From: Alicyclobacillus suci
Lineage (GTDB): Bacteria > Bacillota > Bacilli > Alicyclobacillales > Alicyclobacillaceae
Assembly: GCF_017329615.1 (NCBI RefSeq)
Contig: NZ_JAFMTW010000011.1
Coordinates: forward strand, 1 to 64,000
Length of the DNA: 64,000 nt
Direction: 5' to 3'
Part shown: positions 1-9,858 of the stretch, one piece after another
Layout of the letters: each line of letters begins with the position of its first letter
How positions within the stretch are numbered: the stretch's first letter is position 1
Notes under the pieces: model-generated
What the model was told of the DNA's origin: nothing
The model's input: only the letters and a program-made list of their open reading frames with translations
Databases searched by the model: none
Translations under genes and position numbers: made by a program

Positions 1-165
<165 letters not shown>

Positions 166-674
166 GGGATTGTGGGCGGGGGCGCGTTGGGGAAGTTCGC
201 CATGTGGCGGCGGATGCGATTGTCGCGGTTTTAAAGGAAGGAAAAGTGCCGCTATTACCTCCGTATGGCGCGGATGACGACGGCGAGTTTTTCAATTTGA
301 ATGCGGATACGACCGCCGCCCATATCGCACGTGCTGTCGCCGCCGACAAGTTGCTATTATGCACGAATGTCGCTGGTGTCTTTGCGGATTTTGAGCGCGG
401 AAAACAACTTTATGACGTCACAGCGTCCGACTTACGGCGGCACCTCGCGGCAGGCGACTTTTCGGCTGGCATGATTCCGAAGGTACAAGCGATGCTGTTT
501 GCCGCCGATTGCGACATTCCCGAGGTGTGGGTTGTCGATGGCAGCGACGAGGATAGCCTTTTGTTCGCTATCGGCCATGCGCCAACGCCAGTTAGCTCCA
601 ACCGCACTCAGTATGGGACCCGCTTGGTCGCGCTGCCCACTAACGCGCAGACCTCGGCGCCTGCGCATGGATGA
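166..674 (+). CDS. argB: Acetylglutamate kinase, 5'-truncated by the contig edge
   Basis: Catalyses the second arginine step, ATP-dependent phosphorylation of N-acetylglutamate. The visible ~168 residues are the C-terminal two thirds of the amino-acid-kinase fold. Seen are a G-x-VGEV segment near the cut end, the nucleotide-site pattern NLNADTTAAHIA around 290-330, a LLLCTNVAGV strand, and the GMIPKV motif near 470 that is typical of ArgB. The reading frame is open back to the adapter junction, so the start is lost to assembly and not to mutation. A GTG at 204 is an internal valine. argD follows, as in arg operons. Confidence 0.93.
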
Positions 675-892
675 TGGATCCGCAACGGTGGGGGTGGCTT
701 GGGCCAGGTGGTGCGGGGCGTGTGCAGTGCCTGGGTGCCGGGGAGCGCAGTGATCGAGAGTATATAAGGCAATTTGTCTGCTTTATTTTCAGATATTCGG
801 TCGTTTCAGTGAACTTAAGACACGCAAAATGCTCTATTGACTCAAAGGCTCCCGATAGAGGATGAAAATCGAGTCATAAACATGGAGGTGCA

Positions 893-2068
893 TTGATCCC
901 GATGAGCGCAATGACACAGAGTGACCTGGCGCAAAGTAATGCACTGTTTAACAATTATGGTCCGCGGGCGTTGCAGATGGTCCGGGGCGAGGGCGTCTTT
1001 TTATACGATGATGCAGGGAAACAATATCTCGATTTTACAGCGGGTATCGCAGTGTGCAACTTGGGGCACGCGGATAAGGGGCTCGCGGAAGTGATTGCGA
1101 AACAGGCGGGGACGTTATTACATACGTCCAACTTGTTCCTCATCCCTGGTCAGGTGGCGTTGGCGCAAAAATTGGCTGATTTAGCGAGGCTGGCCGAAGA
1201 TGCGAAAGTGATGTTTGTGAATAGTGGTACAGAGGCCAATGAAGCGGCATTGAAATTGGTGCGCAAGTACCATGCAAGCGTCGTGGGCAAGGCGCGCACG
1301 AAGGTACTGTCGCTGCCGAATGCGTTTCATGGGCGGACGATGGGGGCGTTGTCATTAACGCCGAAGGCTGCATATCATGAGGGATTCACCCCGCTGGTGC
1401 CAGATTGTGTGACGCCGGAGACGCTTGCGGATGTGCTGACGGCGATTGATGAAGACGTTGCTGCGTGTATTGTCGAAGTCGTGCAGGGAGAGGCGGGGGT
1501 TTATCCACTTGCCACAGACTACCTGCAGGCGCTTGCCAACCGACTACATGAGGTGGGGGCGCTATTGATTGTCGATGAAGTTCAAACAGGCGTGGGCCGG
1601 ACCGGAAGTTTTTTTGCGTATGAACAAGTCGGTGTTCAGCCAGACATCATTACGTTGGCGAAGGGGCTAGGCAACGGGGTTCCGGTGGGTGCTGTCATTG
1701 CGCGCGCGTCCGTTGCGGCCGCTTTTTCTCCAGGGAGCCACGGATCTACATTTGGTGGCAATCCGCTAGCGATGGCCGCAAGTAACTACGTAGTCGACAC
1801 GGTGACTGCGAAGGGATTTCTCGATGGCGTGTGCCAAGTTAGTATAGCGTTAGAACAAGTGTTGCGGCGGTACTTTACGAATGTATCCGGGCGGGGCATG
1901 ATGTGGGGATTTGACGTGGCAGATGCCAATACCTTCGCCAAGCAAGCCATGGAGCAAGGTCTGTTAGTGACCAAGTGCAGTGCGACGAGGATTCGGATTG
2001 TCCCTCCGCTCATTTTGCAGGAAGCGCATGTCGAAAGGTTTGAGCGCATAGTGCAAAAGCTTGCCTAA
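893..2068 (+). CDS. argD: Acetylornithine aminotransferase
   Basis: Class-III PLP aminotransferase of arginine synthesis, converting N-acetylglutamate semialdehyde plus glutamate to N-acetylornithine; 391 residues. Visible family signs are the NSGTEANEAALK motif near residue 110, the DEVQTGVGRTG motif near 225 and the PLP lysine in TLAKGLGNG (about residue 257). The TTG at 893 is chosen because a GGAGGTG site ends five bases upstream; ATG at 902 is the alternative. The 218 bp after argB hold no gene, only a CTCTAT/ATAGAG inverted repeat (832-860) just before the ribosome site, so the gene may have its own leader. Confidence 0.93.
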   Translation: MIPMSAMTQSDLAQSNALFNNYGPRALQMVRGEGVFLYDDAGKQYLDFTAGIAVCNLGHADKGLAEVIAKQAGTLLHTSNLFLIPGQVALAQKLADLARLAEDAKVMFVNSGTEANEAALKLVRKYHASVVGKARTKVLSLPNAFHGRTMGALSLTPKAAYHEGFTPLVPDCVTPETLADVLTAIDEDVAACIVEVVQGEAGVYPLATDYLQALANRLHEVGALLIVDEVQTGVGRTGSFFAYEQVGVQPDIITLAKGLGNGVPVGAVIARASVAAAFSPGSHGSTFGGNPLAMAASNYVVDTVTAKGFLDGVCQVSIALEQVLRRYFTNVSGRGMMWGFDVADANTFAKQAMEQGLLVTKCSATRIRIVPPLILQEAHVERFERIVQKLA

Positions 2069-2089
2069 CGTTGTATAAAGTTGCAAATA

Positions 2090-2129
2090 AAAATCCGAAG
2101 CGCGGGCTCGTGCCTGCTGCTTCGGATAT
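2090..2129 (-). terminator. Rho-independent terminator between convergent argD and the acetyltransferase
   Basis: ATCCGAAGC (2090-2098) pairs with GCTTCGGAT around a ~17-nt loop. On the minus strand the stem is followed by ATTTTTATTT, so it best terminates the minus-strand acetyltransferase; it may work both ways. Its sequence resembles the larger hairpin at 44403-44478. Confidence 0.75.
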
Positions 2130-2163
2130 GGAAGCTTGCCATGGAATTTGTGAAAAGACCTAA

Positions 2164-2655
2164 TCATCGGGCTTCTTTGAAGGCTTGGAAAGCCTCGTAA
2201 TGTTGTGTATAATATACCATGGCTACCTCATCGCAGTGGTAAAACTTCTTACAGTAAATGCAGTCCTTCCAGACTTTATGCGGCAGATTCTCTTTGCGGA
2301 TGACGTGGAAATTCAGCTTCTCGAAGAACCCCGTTTGGTACGTTAGTGACAATACTTGTGGTATCCCTAGGTGCTCGGCTTCGCGAATCAGGTGTTCGAC
2401 GACTTTCCGGCCTACGCCTTTTCCGTGCACGTGTGGCGCGACCGCCAGCGAGCGAATCTCGGCGAGGTCTTTCCAGAGCACGTGGAGACCGGCTACACCG
2501 ATGACCTGCCCATCCTCTACGGCAACTGTGAAGCATTGCAAATGTTCACATAATGATTTGATGGTCCGTGGAAGCATGAGTCCAACGTCCGCAAACTGTT
2601 GTATAAGTTGTTGCATACTCTCGACATCCGTTGATGCCGCTTTTCGGACTTCCAC
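2164..2655 (-). CDS. GNAT acetyltransferase, probable short-form N-acetylglutamate synthase
   Basis: A 163-residue GNAT-fold protein. The acetyl-CoA site is seen in EIRSLAVAPHVHGKGVGRKVVEHLI (about residues 66-91). The C-terminal part has LPHKVWKDCIYCKKFYHC, a cysteine-containing signature of the short ArgA-like family (mycobacterial Rv2747 type). GTG at 2655 is the start, eight bases after an AAAGGGGG site. The gene lies on the opposite strand between argD and gltB/argFGH, which fits a supplier of N-acetylglutamate for ArgB. The activity is inferred from family and context; another small acceptor is possible. Confidence 0.75.
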   Translation of the reverse strand: MEVRKAASTDVESMQQLIQQFADVGLMLPRTIKSLCEHLQCFTVAVEDGQVIGVAGLHVLWKDLAEIRSLAVAPHVHGKGVGRKVVEHLIREAEHLGIPQVLSLTYQTGFFEKLNFHVIRKENLPHKVWKDCIYCKKFYHCDEVAMVYYTQHYEAFQAFKEAR

Positions 2656-2677
2656 GTGAGGAGCCCCCTTTCAACCT

Positions 2678-2714
2678 TGCATATATTTATAACATGCGAT
2701 AGCATTGTTATTCA
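2678..2714. promoter_or_regulatory. Two imperfect ARG-box-like sites in the acetyltransferase/gltB divergent region
   Basis: Against the ArgR pattern TGNAT-N4-ATNCA, the minus strand reads TGAATAACAATGCT (2714-2701, one mismatch) and TATAAATATATGCA (2691-2678, two mismatches), 23 bp apart. They overlap a plausible minus-strand promoter (TTGAAT ... TATAAA). Repression by arginine of the acetyltransferase, and perhaps gltB, is inferred. Confidence 0.45.
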
Positions 2715-2822
2715 ATATATCGTATATTATTTCAGTCCGAGCGCGTGGATTCGTCGAGAAAATTTCAATTGACGCAAGTATAGAGATAGTGTCAAACTAT
2801 TTTGCAAAAAGGAGTGGCGGAT

Positions 2823-5800
2823 GTGGACTTGAATGCGTTGTCGATGGACATACATCGTGAACATGATGCATGCGGAATTTTCTCACAAATACAGAAATCG
2901 GGGCAGCCTTCAAAAGACACGGTCCAGAACGGATTGGACGCACTCAAGGCGATGCGCCACAGGGCTGGCTATGTCGCTGGAGAAGGAGACGGGTGTGGCT
3001 TATTGTTGGATATCCCTCGCGCTTTGTGGAAGGCTCGTTTTGACTCTGCGGGGCTTGACTCGACATTTGTCGATGCGCCAGGATTTTTTGTTGCACACAT
3101 CTTTCTCGATTCGGAACAAAGTGAGCCATTGCAGTTGCACGTGGATACTGAGTTTAAAAACTGCGGCGCACGTGTGCTGATGCGCAAGACAGACGGCGCG
3201 AACCGTGAGGCGCTGGGTAAAATGGCACAAGCAGTGTGTCCGGTATTTTACCAAGTGGCTGGCCTGTTGGATGACGCAGACGACGAACTGCTTGCGAGCC
3301 TGTTTACGGCGATTGATGATATTTCGGGTGTTCATGTGGCGTCGCTATCCCATCACAGCGCGGTGTATAAAGTGATTGGAAACGATGAGACGCTCTATCG
3401 TTTCTATGCGGATTTGCAACATCCGCTGTTTCGTTCGACATTTGTACTCGCACATACGCGTTATTCGACGAACACGACCACGTCGTTTCCGCGCGTACAG
3501 CCGTTTTCGTCGCTGGGGCACAACGGTGAAATCAATACGATTTTGCGGTTCTACACTGAGTCGTCGATGATTGGCGTACCAGTGCGGCCCGATTTCAGCG
3601 ATTCACAGATGGTGGACAGGGCGCTTTTGTCGTTCGTCTCAGAGCGAAAGTGGTCGCTGTTTGAAACAGCGGAACTCCTATTCCCACCGATTGTCCACGA
3701 AATCAAACAAATGTCAGATGAATTATCTGACTTATACATGTATTATCGCTCCATTTGGGGGCCGTTCGCCCAGGGGCCGGCAGGCGTGATGATGCGGCAC
3801 GGAAACTCCGCCGTCTATAGCGTCGATGCGTTGGGACTGCGGCCAATGTGGTTAATTGAGACGGAGAGCGCATACTGTTTCAGTTCGGAGCAAGGTATTG
3901 TTCCGCAGTCAACGTGGGTACGCGAGCCCAAGCCGCTTTCACCAGGTGAAAAGATTGGCGTCAAATGGGATGAATTTGGTACACAGCTCTACCTGTATCA
4001 CGAATTGCAGCAAGAGGTTTTAAACGCGGCAAAGCGTCGGTTCCAGTTCCGTGGGGAGCATCGCAGTTTGCATTTTGCGGCGCCATATGGACAAAAAACC
4101 GAGGTTTTGCACCCAGAGCGCGATGAAAAGCCACTTGACATTCGGACGCTCGCCTTTGGATTTCGCGACGACGACATCAAGTTGATTGAGCAGGAGATTC
4201 AGACGGGGGCGGAACCGATTAAATCGCTTGGCTTTGACAGTCCGCTCGCAGCGCTGTCGCAAGAAGCGACCTTATTGTCTGATTTCATGCACGAGACCGT
4301 CGCAGTCGTGACCAACCCCGCGATTGACCGCGAGCGGGAGATTGAACACTTTAGCACGCGGGCCGTTCTCGGACGCAGGCCGTCGTTTGATGGATTGTAT
4401 CAAGATGCGCCGCGCATTGAGGTACATGCGCCAGTGCTCTTGGAGGAACTTCCGAAGTCGTATGGACTGGAGTTTCAAGAGATGCAGAATCTTGCGCATC
4501 GCAATGGCACCATTTGCTATGAGGACGCCCTCGCGATGTTGCATACGAGCCCGCATGGAACGGTTGAGATTCTGATTCATCGCGAGGAAGGCGAGACCAT
4601 TGAAGCAGCGTTGCAGCGCTTCCAAGTAGAAGCGCTGGAGGCGGTGCAGGCCGGCGCCAACGCGATTGTGCTAGATGACCGGTTGCAGTTTAAGCGTGGG
4701 CACCATATAGATCCGTTCTTGGTCACCGCCGCCATTCACAAAGCGCTGTTGCGCCCTGCAAACAAGAGCAAAGGCGAGCACTTGCGTCGGCGGACGAGTT
4801 TGATTTTGCGCAGTGGCGGGCTTCGCAATCTCCACGACATCATGGTTGCGCTCGGGCTCGGTGCCGATGCAGTCGTCCCGTATCTGATGTGGGAGACTGC
4901 TGCTGCGAGAGGTGACATGCACGGTGTGGAAAACCTGTACAAGGCGCTGACGAAGGGCATTGAAAAGGTGATATCCACCCTGGGTATCCACGAACTTCGT
5001 GGATATGAACGCCTGTTTAGTGCCATCGGCTTGTCGGATGAGGTGAGCCAATACCTTGGTATTCCGTCGTTCTGCGGATCTGATGAGGCGGGGCTGACGT
5101 TCGACCGACTCGAGGCGCAGTCGGCACTGCGCGAGGAGTGGTATGCGGCGAATGACAGGAAGTCGATTCGGCCAAATAAGTTGTTCCAACTCTATCCGCG
5201 CATCTGGAAGTCGGCAGGTTCTGTCGCACAGGGTGACGTTTCGTATGACGAGTACGTCACAAAGCTCAACGCGTTCGAGGTGGATAACCCGTTGAGTCTG
5301 CGCCACGTGCTCGGTCTCGACGAGGCGCAGGAGGCGGTGGACGGTCCAATCGACACGACAATAGATGGGCATCAGTATCCGCTACTCATCAGCTCAATGT
5401 CGTTTGGTTCACAGAACGAGGTCGCTTATCGTGCGTATGCGGAAGCGGCGTACCGGTTGAATATCGTCTGCGTCAACGGCGAAGGCGGAGAGATTAAGGA
5501 TTTGCTGACCAAGTATCCGCGCAACCGCGGACGTCAGATCGCTTCTGGGCGCTTCGGTGTTAACGCCGACTTGTGTAACGGCGCCTATGTGCTTGAAATC
5601 AAGATTGGGCAAGGGGCGAAGCCTGGTGAGGGGGGGCACTTGCCGGGATCGAAAGTGACCGTTCAAGTCGCAAACGCGCGGAACGCGACTCCGGGTGTTG
5701 ATCTTATCTCTCCTTCGAATAATCACGACATTTATTCGATTGAGGACTTGGCCCAGGTGATATACGAACTGAAGGAAATCAACCCGTTTGCCAAAGTGTC

Positions 5801-7337
5801 GGTCAAGGTACCTGTTGTGCCAAATATCGGTACGATTGCTGTCGGTGTCGCGAAGGCCGGCGCTGATGTCATTACCTTGTCAGGGTTTGACGGCGGTACG
5901 GGTGCGGCGAGAGCGCACGCCATCCGGCACGTGGGCTTGCCGATGGAAATCGGCGTGAAAGCGGCGCACGAGGCACTGTGTGAAGCGGGACTGCGCGATG
6001 TCATCGAGATTTGGGCGGACGGCGGCATGAAATCCGGCTTCGATGTAATGAAAGCCATCTTGTTGGGTGCGAACCGCGCTGGTTTTGGCACGATGGCGAT
6101 GGTCGCAATCGGCTGTACGTCTTGTCGCGCTTGTCACAAAGATACGTGTCACGTCGGGATTGCCACGCAGATGCAGGATATGGAAGAGGCTGCGGCCAAA
6201 GGGCTCAAAGCGTTCGCGCCGCGTGAATTCGAAATGGCCACGCAACAACTCGTCACGTTCTTCGATGCGGTCGGTAAACATGTCGCGCAGTTGACGGCGA
6301 AGCTTGGCGCCAATCGGACGCAAGATTTGGTTGGGCGCAGTGATTTGCTCGTGCAATTACAGGAAGAGACGCGCGTCGATACGACGTGGTTGCGGTCGGT
6401 CAACGAGGTTCATCTCGGTCGTGGAACAAGGGTTCGGCAGCGGTCGTTTGAGGAAGCGTACGGGGATGTTCTCCAGGAAATCCACGCGTATGCTGCAGCG
6501 ACGGGCACGGATGGTGTCGCTGTACACGGCGCGACGGCGGGGGTGTCGACGCAAATTCAGGCTGTGCCGCGCGCACTGGGAATTCGCGAGAGCGGCGACG
6601 CCATTCGCAGCGGGCGCACGGGAGAACCTCGCCATATTGTGCATGACGGTGTCGCGGGGGCTGGCTTTGCCGCTTACCACACGGTTGGAATGACGAGCAT
6701 CGCGTACGGTGGTGCTCAGGACGGTGTCGGCAAGGCGTCGTTTGGTGGCAAGATTCTCGTCTTCAAGCGCAGATGTGCGGATGGTCAATGGCGCGGCGGA
6801 TCCGTCGGCAAGGGGCTGGCGTATGGTGCGGGTCATGGGTTGTTCATCGTGCAGGGCGATGCGGACGCGCGTGCGGGGATTCGCCTTTCTGGGGCAGATG
6901 TCATTATCGGTGGTGAAGTCACGGAACCGGTGCGCGATGATTTTGCGAGCATCGCGACTCGCGCGAACATGAAAGGTTTCGCGTTTGAGTACATGACGGG
7001 CGGTCGGGCTGTCGTCATGGGGGACCCGGGTCCGTGGATTTGCTCCGGGATGACGGGTGGCCGAGTTTACCTTCGGTATCAGCCAGAGCTTGGATTGGAT
7101 GAAGCGGCATTTCGCCGGCGGATTGCCAAGGGGGCGAAGGTCGCCATCCGGTTTGTGGACGCGACGGGCGAGAAGGATTTGATTGAGCTGTTGGGCACGT
7201 ATCAGCGGGAATTGCGAAAGCACGGTCAACCTGAGGCCGCGAAACGACTACAGCCTTTGATTGACCATCCTGGCATGCACTTTATGATGATTGAGCCTGC
7301 TCATGAGATCACAGATCAGGATATTGCGACAGAATAA
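2823..7337 (+). CDS. gltB: Glutamate synthase large subunit
   Basis: Converts glutamine and 2-oxoglutarate to two glutamates. Domains in order: N-terminal class-II glutaminase starting at HDACGIF, whose Cys (residue 17 here) would be the nucleophile after propeptide removal; central linker; FMN-binding synthase domain around 5250-6250, with the Cys cluster CTSCRACHKDTCHVG at about 6114-6160 for a 3Fe-4S centre; and a C-terminal beta-helix to 7337. GTG at 2823 is chosen because AAGGAG (2809-2814) lies eight bases upstream; the longer TTG frame from 2802 would overlap that site. No small subunit (gltD) is in the window. A strong terminator follows. Confidence 0.95.
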   Translation: MDLNALSMDIHREHDACGIFSQIQKSGQPSKDTVQNGLDALKAMRHRAGYVAGEGDGCGLLLDIPRALWKARFDSAGLDSTFVDAPGFFVAHIFLDSEQSEPLQLHVDTEFKNCGARVLMRKTDGANREALGKMAQAVCPVFYQVAGLLDDADDELLASLFTAIDDISGVHVASLSHHSAVYKVIGNDETLYRFYADLQHPLFRSTFVLAHTRYSTNTTTSFPRVQPFSSLGHNGEINTILRFYTESSMIGVPVRPDFSDSQMVDRALLSFVSERKWSLFETAELLFPPIVHEIKQMSDELSDLYMYYRSIWGPFAQGPAGVMMRHGNSAVYSVDALGLRPMWLIETESAYCFSSEQGIVPQSTWVREPKPLSPGEKIGVKWDEFGTQLYLYHELQQEVLNAAKRRFQFRGEHRSLHFAAPYGQKTEVLHPERDEKPLDIRTLAFGFRDDDIKLIEQEIQTGAEPIKSLGFDSPLAALSQEATLLSDFMHETVAVVTNPAIDREREIEHFSTRAVLGRRPSFDGLYQDAPRIEVHAPVLLEELPKSYGLEFQEMQNLAHRNGTICYEDALAMLHTSPHGTVEILIHREEGETIEAALQRFQVEALEAVQAGANAIVLDDRLQFKRGHHIDPFLVTAAIHKALLRPANKSKGEHLRRRTSLILRSGGLRNLHDIMVALGLGADAVVPYLMWETAAARGDMHGVENLYKALTKGIEKVISTLGIHELRGYERLFSAIGLSDEVSQYLGIPSFCGSDEAGLTFDRLEAQSALREEWYAANDRKSIRPNKLFQLYPRIWKSAGSVAQGDVSYDEYVTKLNAFEVDNPLSLRHVLGLDEAQEAVDGPIDTTIDGHQYPLLISSMSFGSQNEVAYRAYAEAAYRLNIVCVNGEGGEIKDLLTKYPRNRGRQIASGRFGVNADLCNGAYVLEIKIGQGAKPGEGGHLPGSKVTVQVANARNATPGVDLISPSNNHDIYSIEDLAQVIYELKEINPFAKVSVKVPVVPNIGTIAVGVAKAGADVITLSGFDGGTGAARAHAIRHVGLPMEIGVKAAHEALCEAGLRDVIEIWADGGMKSGFDVMKAILLGANRAGFGTMAMVAIGCTSCRACHKDTCHVGIATQMQDMEEAAAKGLKAFAPREFEMATQQLVTFFDAVGKHVAQLTAKLGANRTQDLVGRSDLLVQLQEETRVDTTWLRSVNEVHLGRGTRVRQRSFEEAYGDVLQEIHAYAAATGTDGVAVHGATAGVSTQIQAVPRALGIRESGDAIRSGRTGEPRHIVHDGVAGAGFAAYHTVGMTSIAYGGAQDGVGKASFGGKILVFKRRCADGQWRGGSVGKGLAYGAGHGLFIVQGDADARAGIRLSGADVIIGGEVTEPVRDDFASIATRANMKGFAFEYMTGGRAVVMGDPGPWICSGMTGGRVYLRYQPELGLDEAAFRRRIAKGAKVAIRFVDATGEKDLIELLGTYQRELRKHGQPEAAKRLQPLIDHPGMHFMMIEPAHEITDQDIATE

Positions 7338-7351
7338 CTATCAAGGTGATG

Positions 7352-7392
7352 AAGGCGCCGAACCTCCATGGATGGGGGTTCGGCGCCTTTTT
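7352..7392 (+). terminator. Rho-independent terminator after gltB
   Basis: AAGGCGCCGAACC (7352-7364) pairs with GGTTCGGCGCCTT (7377-7389), followed by a T run. It separates gltB from the argFGH transcript. Confidence 0.9.
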
Positions 7393-7435
7393 GTGGAGGT
7401 TTTAAAATTTTATGCATAAGGAATCATACAAGCAT

Positions 7436-7469
7436 TTGATAACTATACATACTCGTGTATAATAATTCA
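7436..7469 (+). promoter_or_regulatory. argF promoter with overlapping ARG box
   Basis: TTGATA (7436-7441) and TATAAT (7458-7463) are separated by 16 bp. TGTATAATAATTCA (7456-7469) matches all ten fixed positions of the ArgR half-site pattern TGNAT-N4-ATNCA and covers the -10. A second inverted repeat, TATACA-N6-TGTATA, spans 7444-7461. Occupancy would block RNA polymerase, so arginine repression of argFGH is the natural reading; ArgR itself is not in the window. Confidence 0.8.
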
Positions 7470-7522
7470 TATGAAATAGAGCGAACCAGGTTAGCTGGGC
7501 GTATAGAAGGGAGTTTTACGGC

Positions 7523-8590
7523 GTGGCGATATCGGAAGCAGCCAGTGAAATTGGGCGGGGGTCTTCGGCGATTGTGCCGTTGGGATCAAATTATTTATCC
7601 GTCCGCCTTCAAAATGCACTCTGGGAGGCACACCAGACGCTTGCCGGTCGGGACCTCTTACACTTTAGCGATTTGACAGAACGCGAATTGGAGAAAATCC
7701 TTCGCCTGTCACAGGTGCTGAAGGAGGCACAGAAGACGCATTTTACGCACCGGCTGCTAGCCGGTAAGACAATTGGCCTGATTTTTGATAAATCGTCCAC
7801 GCGTACGCGTGTTTCGTTCGAGGTCGGGATGTTGCAATTGGGGGGACACGCGCTGTTTTTACCAGGCAACCAACTGCAAACCGGGCGTGGAGAGCCGATT
7901 TCCGACACGGCGCAGGTGATGTCTCGCTATGTCGATGGCGTGATGATTCGAACGTTCCGGCAGGCGGATGTCGAGACCTTTGCCGAGTACGCGACGGTGC
8001 CGGTCATCAACGGATTGACTGATGAGTTTCACCCGTGTCAGCTACTGGCGGATGCCTTGACGATTCTCGAGCATATGGGTGGGTTACGCGGTGTGACCGT
8101 GGCGTACGTCGGAGACGGAAATAACCTCGCCAATTCGTGGTTACAAGCGGCTCCGAAACTCGGTATGAATATTCGGGTGGCCACACCACCTGGTTATAAA
8201 CCGCTGGCGCATGTTGTGGAAGAGGCCAAATTCCACGCGGTACACAATCATACGCAGGTACTGGTTACCACAGACCCCATGCGAGCCGTCGACGGTGCGG
8301 ACGTGATTTATACCGATACTTGGGTGAGTATGGGTGACGAGGCGGAGGCCCAGGTGCGGTTACCTCAATTTGCGGGGTACCAAGTGAACGAGGAATTGTG
8401 CAAATTGGCGAAATCCGATCATATCTTCATGCACTGTCTGCCAGCACATCGCGGCGAAGAAGTGTCTGAAGAGGTTATTGATGGGGAACACTCTGTCATT
8501 TTTGATCAAGCTGAAAATCGTTTGCATGCACAAAAGGCGATTATGGCCGCATTGATGGCGGACGCCGGGGCATTTGGGGAGGATTTGTGA
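7523..8590 (+). CDS. argF: Ornithine carbamoyltransferase
   Basis: Forms citrulline from ornithine and carbamoyl phosphate. Seen are the carbamoyl-phosphate loop [10 protein letters not shown] (about residue 92), the [11 protein letters not shown] motif (about 172) and [11 protein letters not shown] near the C-terminus. The 355-residue product starts with GTG at 7523, nine bases after AGAAGGGAG. About 40 residues precede the usual family start ([13 protein letters not shown]), an extension most homologues lack; a downstream start without a good ribosome site cannot be excluded. It overlaps argG at TGATG. Confidence 0.95.
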   Translation: MAISEAASEIGRGSSAIVPLGSNYLSVRLQNALWEAHQTLAGRDLLHFSDLTERELEKILRLSQVLKEAQKTHFTHRLLAGKTIGLIFDKSSTRTRVSFEVGMLQLGGHALFLPGNQLQTGRGEPISDTAQVMSRYVDGVMIRTFRQADVETFAEYATVPVINGLTDEFHPCQLLADALTILEHMGGLRGVTVAYVGDGNNLANSWLQAAPKLGMNIRVATPPGYKPLAHVVEEAKFHAVHNHTQVLVTTDPMRAVDGADVIYTDTWVSMGDEAEAQVRLPQFAGYQVNEELCKLAKSDHIFMHCLPAHRGEEVSEEVIDGEHSVIFDQAENRLHAQKAIMAALMADAGAFGEDL

Positions 8591-9858
8591 TGAAGGAAAA
8601 ACTCGTATTGGCATACTCAGGGGGCTTGGATACCTCGGTGTCCATCCCGTGGATAAAAGATCACTATGGATATGATGTTATCGCCATGTGCGTCGACGTC
8701 GGCGAGGGCAAGGACTTGGATACGGTCCAAAACAAGGCCGTGAAGGTCGGCGCGATAAAATCATATCAGATTGATGCCAAATCCCGTTTTGCAAAGGAGT
8801 TTATCGCACCTGCACTCAAGGCGAACGCCCTGTATGAGGGCAAGTATCCGCTGGCATCCGCGCTCTCCCGCCCGTTGATTGCGCAATTGCTCGTTGAGGT
8901 GGCCGCGGCGGAAGGGGCGGTCGCCGTGGCGCACGGATGCACGGGTAAAGGGAACGACCAAGTTCGTTTTGAAGTCTCCATCAACGCATTGGCACCTGGG
9001 GTCAAAGTGGTCGCGCCGGTACGCGAGTGGGGATTCACGCGCGACGAGGAAATTCGCTATGCCCATGAGCACGGTGTGCCCATTCCAGTAAATCTCGACA
9101 ACCCGTTCAGCATCGACGCCAACTTGTGGGGGCGGGCGATTGAATGTGGGGTACTGGAAGACCCGTGGCAAGCAGCGCCGGAGGAGGCGTTTGAATGGAC
9201 GGTTGCGCCAGAGGCCGCACCGGATACAGCTGAGACGGTTGTCATCGGGTTTGAGCAAGGGGTGCCCGTGTCGCTGGACGGCCAGCCGCTAGAACTCGCT
9301 CAACTCATTGCCCAGTTGAATGAGATCTGCGGGAAGCATGGGGTGGGCCGGATTGATCACGTCGAAAACCGCCTCGTCGGCATCAAATCGCGCGAGGTGT
9401 ACGAGTCCCCGGCGGCACGCGTCTTGATTATGGCACATCAGGAGTTAGAGCACCTGACGCTGACGCGGGAAGTGCTGCAGTACAAGATGGGGCTGGAACT
9501 GGAATATAGCAAACTGATTTATAACGGCCTGTGGTTCTCGCCGCTGAAGTCTGCGTTTGATGCGTTTATCGACGCGACGCAAACGCACGTCACGGGTGAG
9601 GTGCGCGTGAAGTTGTTCAAGGGCACTGCGCAAGTGACGGGCAGACAGTCTGCGAACTCGTTGTACCGCCACGACTTAGCGACATACACGACGGGTGACC
9701 GTTTTGACCACATGGCGGCGGTTGGGTTCATCTCGCTGTGGGGCTTGCCGACGACGGTTCATGCGACGCTGCACAACCAGCAAGCGGGTACGCCGAAACT
9801 TGAGGGCTTGGGCGTCTCCGTCGTAGCATCCGATGTAGCAGAGGGGACTGTGGTATGA
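8590..9858 (+). CDS. argG: Argininosuccinate synthase
   Basis: Condenses citrulline and aspartate with ATP to argininosuccinate. The N-terminus [10 protein letters not shown] is the PP-loop of the family, followed by [10 protein letters not shown] (about residue 117) in the substrate site. 422 residues. ATG at 8590 is used: its first base is the last base of the argF stop, with GGGGAGGA six bases upstream. The gene overlaps argH by four bases (ATGA), so argF-argG-argH are translationally coupled. Confidence 0.96.
   Translation: MKEKLVLAYSGGLDTSVSIPWIKDHYGYDVIAMCVDVGEGKDLDTVQNKAVKVGAIKSYQIDAKSRFAKEFIAPALKANALYEGKYPLASALSRPLIAQLLVEVAAAEGAVAVAHGCTGKGNDQVRFEVSINALAPGVKVVAPVREWGFTRDEEIRYAHEHGVPIPVNLDNPFSIDANLWGRAIECGVLEDPWQAAPEEAFEWTVAPEAAPDTAETVVIGFEQGVPVSLDGQPLELAQLIAQLNEICGKHGVGRIDHVENRLVGIKSREVYESPAARVLIMAHQELEHLTLTREVLQYKMGLELEYSKLIYNGLWFSPLKSAFDAFIDATQTHVTGEVRVKLFKGTAQVTGRQSANSLYRHDLATYTTGDRFDHMAAVGFISLWGLPTTVHATLHNQQAGTPKLEGLGVSVVASDVAEGTVV

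Noticed and set aside
6357-7229. 290-codon minus-strand frame inside gltB (and a 233-codon one at 4671-5372)
   Set aside because: Long antisense frames are expected in GC-rich codons; composition is Arg/His-rich and no ribosome site or domain is visible.
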